Positions 63,551 through 64,000 of a stretch of DNA of 64,000 nt are shown piece after piece. The DNA lies in contig JAGLED010000007.1 of the NCBI GenBank assembly GCA_023145215.1, positions 1-64,000 of the forward strand. Reading direction: 5' to 3'. This DNA comes from Rhodospirillales bacterium. Its GTDB lineage: Bacteria > Pseudomonadota > Alphaproteobacteria > Rhodospirillales > Casp-alpha2. Each line of letters begins with the position of its first letter. Position 1 is the stretch's first letter. A program made the position numbers and the translations under genes. A model generated the notes under the pieces. The model had not been told where the DNA came from. It saw only the letters and a program-made list of their open reading frames with translations, and ran no database searches.

Positions 63551-64000
63551 GTCGTTACGTCCTTCATTGTCATCGGCAATCCGGCGGCAACGAACACCAC
63601 CCGGTCGGCAATCTTCGCAATCCGCTGGTGGGTATTGCCTGCATGATCGCGGAATTGTCGCGCCATTGCGTTCTCCGGCACAATCCCGAGACCGACCTCG
63701 TTGGACACGAACACGACGCGCACGTCAAGGCTTGGCAATGCGGCCGTCAGCATCGACACCTCGCGCTCGATGTCGCGTTCCGCCATCATCAGGTTCGTGA
63801 CCCAGAGCGTCAGGCAATCGACCAAGACCGCCTTGCCGCGGCAGTTCCTGGAGGTCAACGCGCCGACCAGATCGGTCGGTGCCTCGATGGTCTGCCATTT
63901 ATCGCCGCGCCGCTGGCGGTGTTTTTCGATTCGCACCGTCATTTCGCTGTCCCAGGCTTCGGCAGTGGCGATATAGATGCCGCCGCCCTCGGCTTCGACA
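63547..64000 (-). CDS. cobP: Adenosylcobinamide kinase/guanylyltransferase CobP (5' end outside window)
   Basis: The C-terminal 150 residues of a CobP/CobU enzyme that phosphorylates adenosylcobinamide and adds GMP. Visible segments are GGIYIATAEAWDSEM, RIEKHRQRRGDKW, the LVDCLTLWVTNL motif and FVSNEVGLGIVPENA. The open frame runs through the right edge, and the N-terminal P-loop (GGARSGKS type) is outside. An internal ATG at 63942 is not the start. It is coupled to cobW by an ATGA overlap. Confidence 0.93.
   Translation of the reverse strand, partial: VEAEGGGIYIATAEAWDSEMTVRIEKHRQRRGDKWQTIEAPTDLVGALTSRNCRGKAVLVDCLTLWVTNLMMAERDIEREVSMLTAALPSLDVRVVFVSNEVGLGIVPENAMARQFRDHAGNTHQRIAKIADRVVFVAAGLPMTMKDVTT

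Overview
The window is high-GC, gene-dense chromosomal DNA from an alphaproteobacterium. A Rhodospirillales-like origin is likely but not proven. The signs are the MmcB and YcgN families, the long PstC/PstA pair next to PhoUB, a CIRCE-controlled groESL, and a cobalamin cluster containing cobN, cobW, cobQ and a CbiG-CobJ fusion. Genes are packed tightly, and many neighbours share an ATGA or GTGA start/stop overlap. No stretch longer than about 200 bases lacks a gene; the largest gap (17440-17634) carries the Pho promoter. I saw no insertion sequence, phage, CRISPR array, tRNA or rRNA.

Left part. groES and a 5' fragment of groEL run leftward from a TTGACA-type promoter with a CIRCE element. Next comes a DNA-binding protein with a periplasmic-binding-protein-like domain. 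A seven-gene leftward operon follows (10067 down to 2601): a Ugp-type ABC importer (ugpC, ugpB, ugpA, ugpE), aerobic glycerol-3-phosphate dehydrogenase glpD, a HAD phosphatase and an EEP-family hydrolase. A DeoR/GlpR repressor gene precedes it, and matching inverted repeats lie in front of both the operon and the repressor. After that comes a three-gene membrane glycosylation module (GT2, VTT/TVP38, GT39/ArnT-like) and a FetAB-type exporter.

Middle part. Rightward: a thioesterase, phoR, then pstS-pstC-pstA-pstB-phoU-phoB with a clear Pho box, a CLC chloride protein, a UvrD/PcrA helicase, prmA and a small membrane protein. After these is a mixed housekeeping block: photolyase, a small lipoprotein, a NIPSNAP protein, a 2-hydroxyacid dehydrogenase, a GNAT-nitrilase fusion, pirin, a divergent pair of TPR-linked enzymes (a 2OG-Fe(II) oxygenase and a methyltransferase), YjbQ, MmcB, a YgjP-like metalloprotease, a DHDPS-family lyase and YcgN.

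Right part (41320-64000). This is a near-complete corrin ring and adenosylcobalamin cluster: cobB, cbiD, cobK, an HdrB/HdrC-like Fe-S protein, cobM, a secreted LPPGL-repeat protein, cbiG-cobJ, cobI, cobL, cobH, a CbiX chelatase with a long His tail, cbiB/cobD, cobQ, a SYLF lipoprotein, cobO, cobN, cobW and the start of cobP. It mixes hallmarks of early cobalt insertion (CbiX, CbiG, CbiD) with the late-insertion chelatase subunit CobN. It lacks CobG/CobZ within the window, and it embeds three non-corrin proteins (Fe-S, LPPGL, SYLF). This is the most interesting region.
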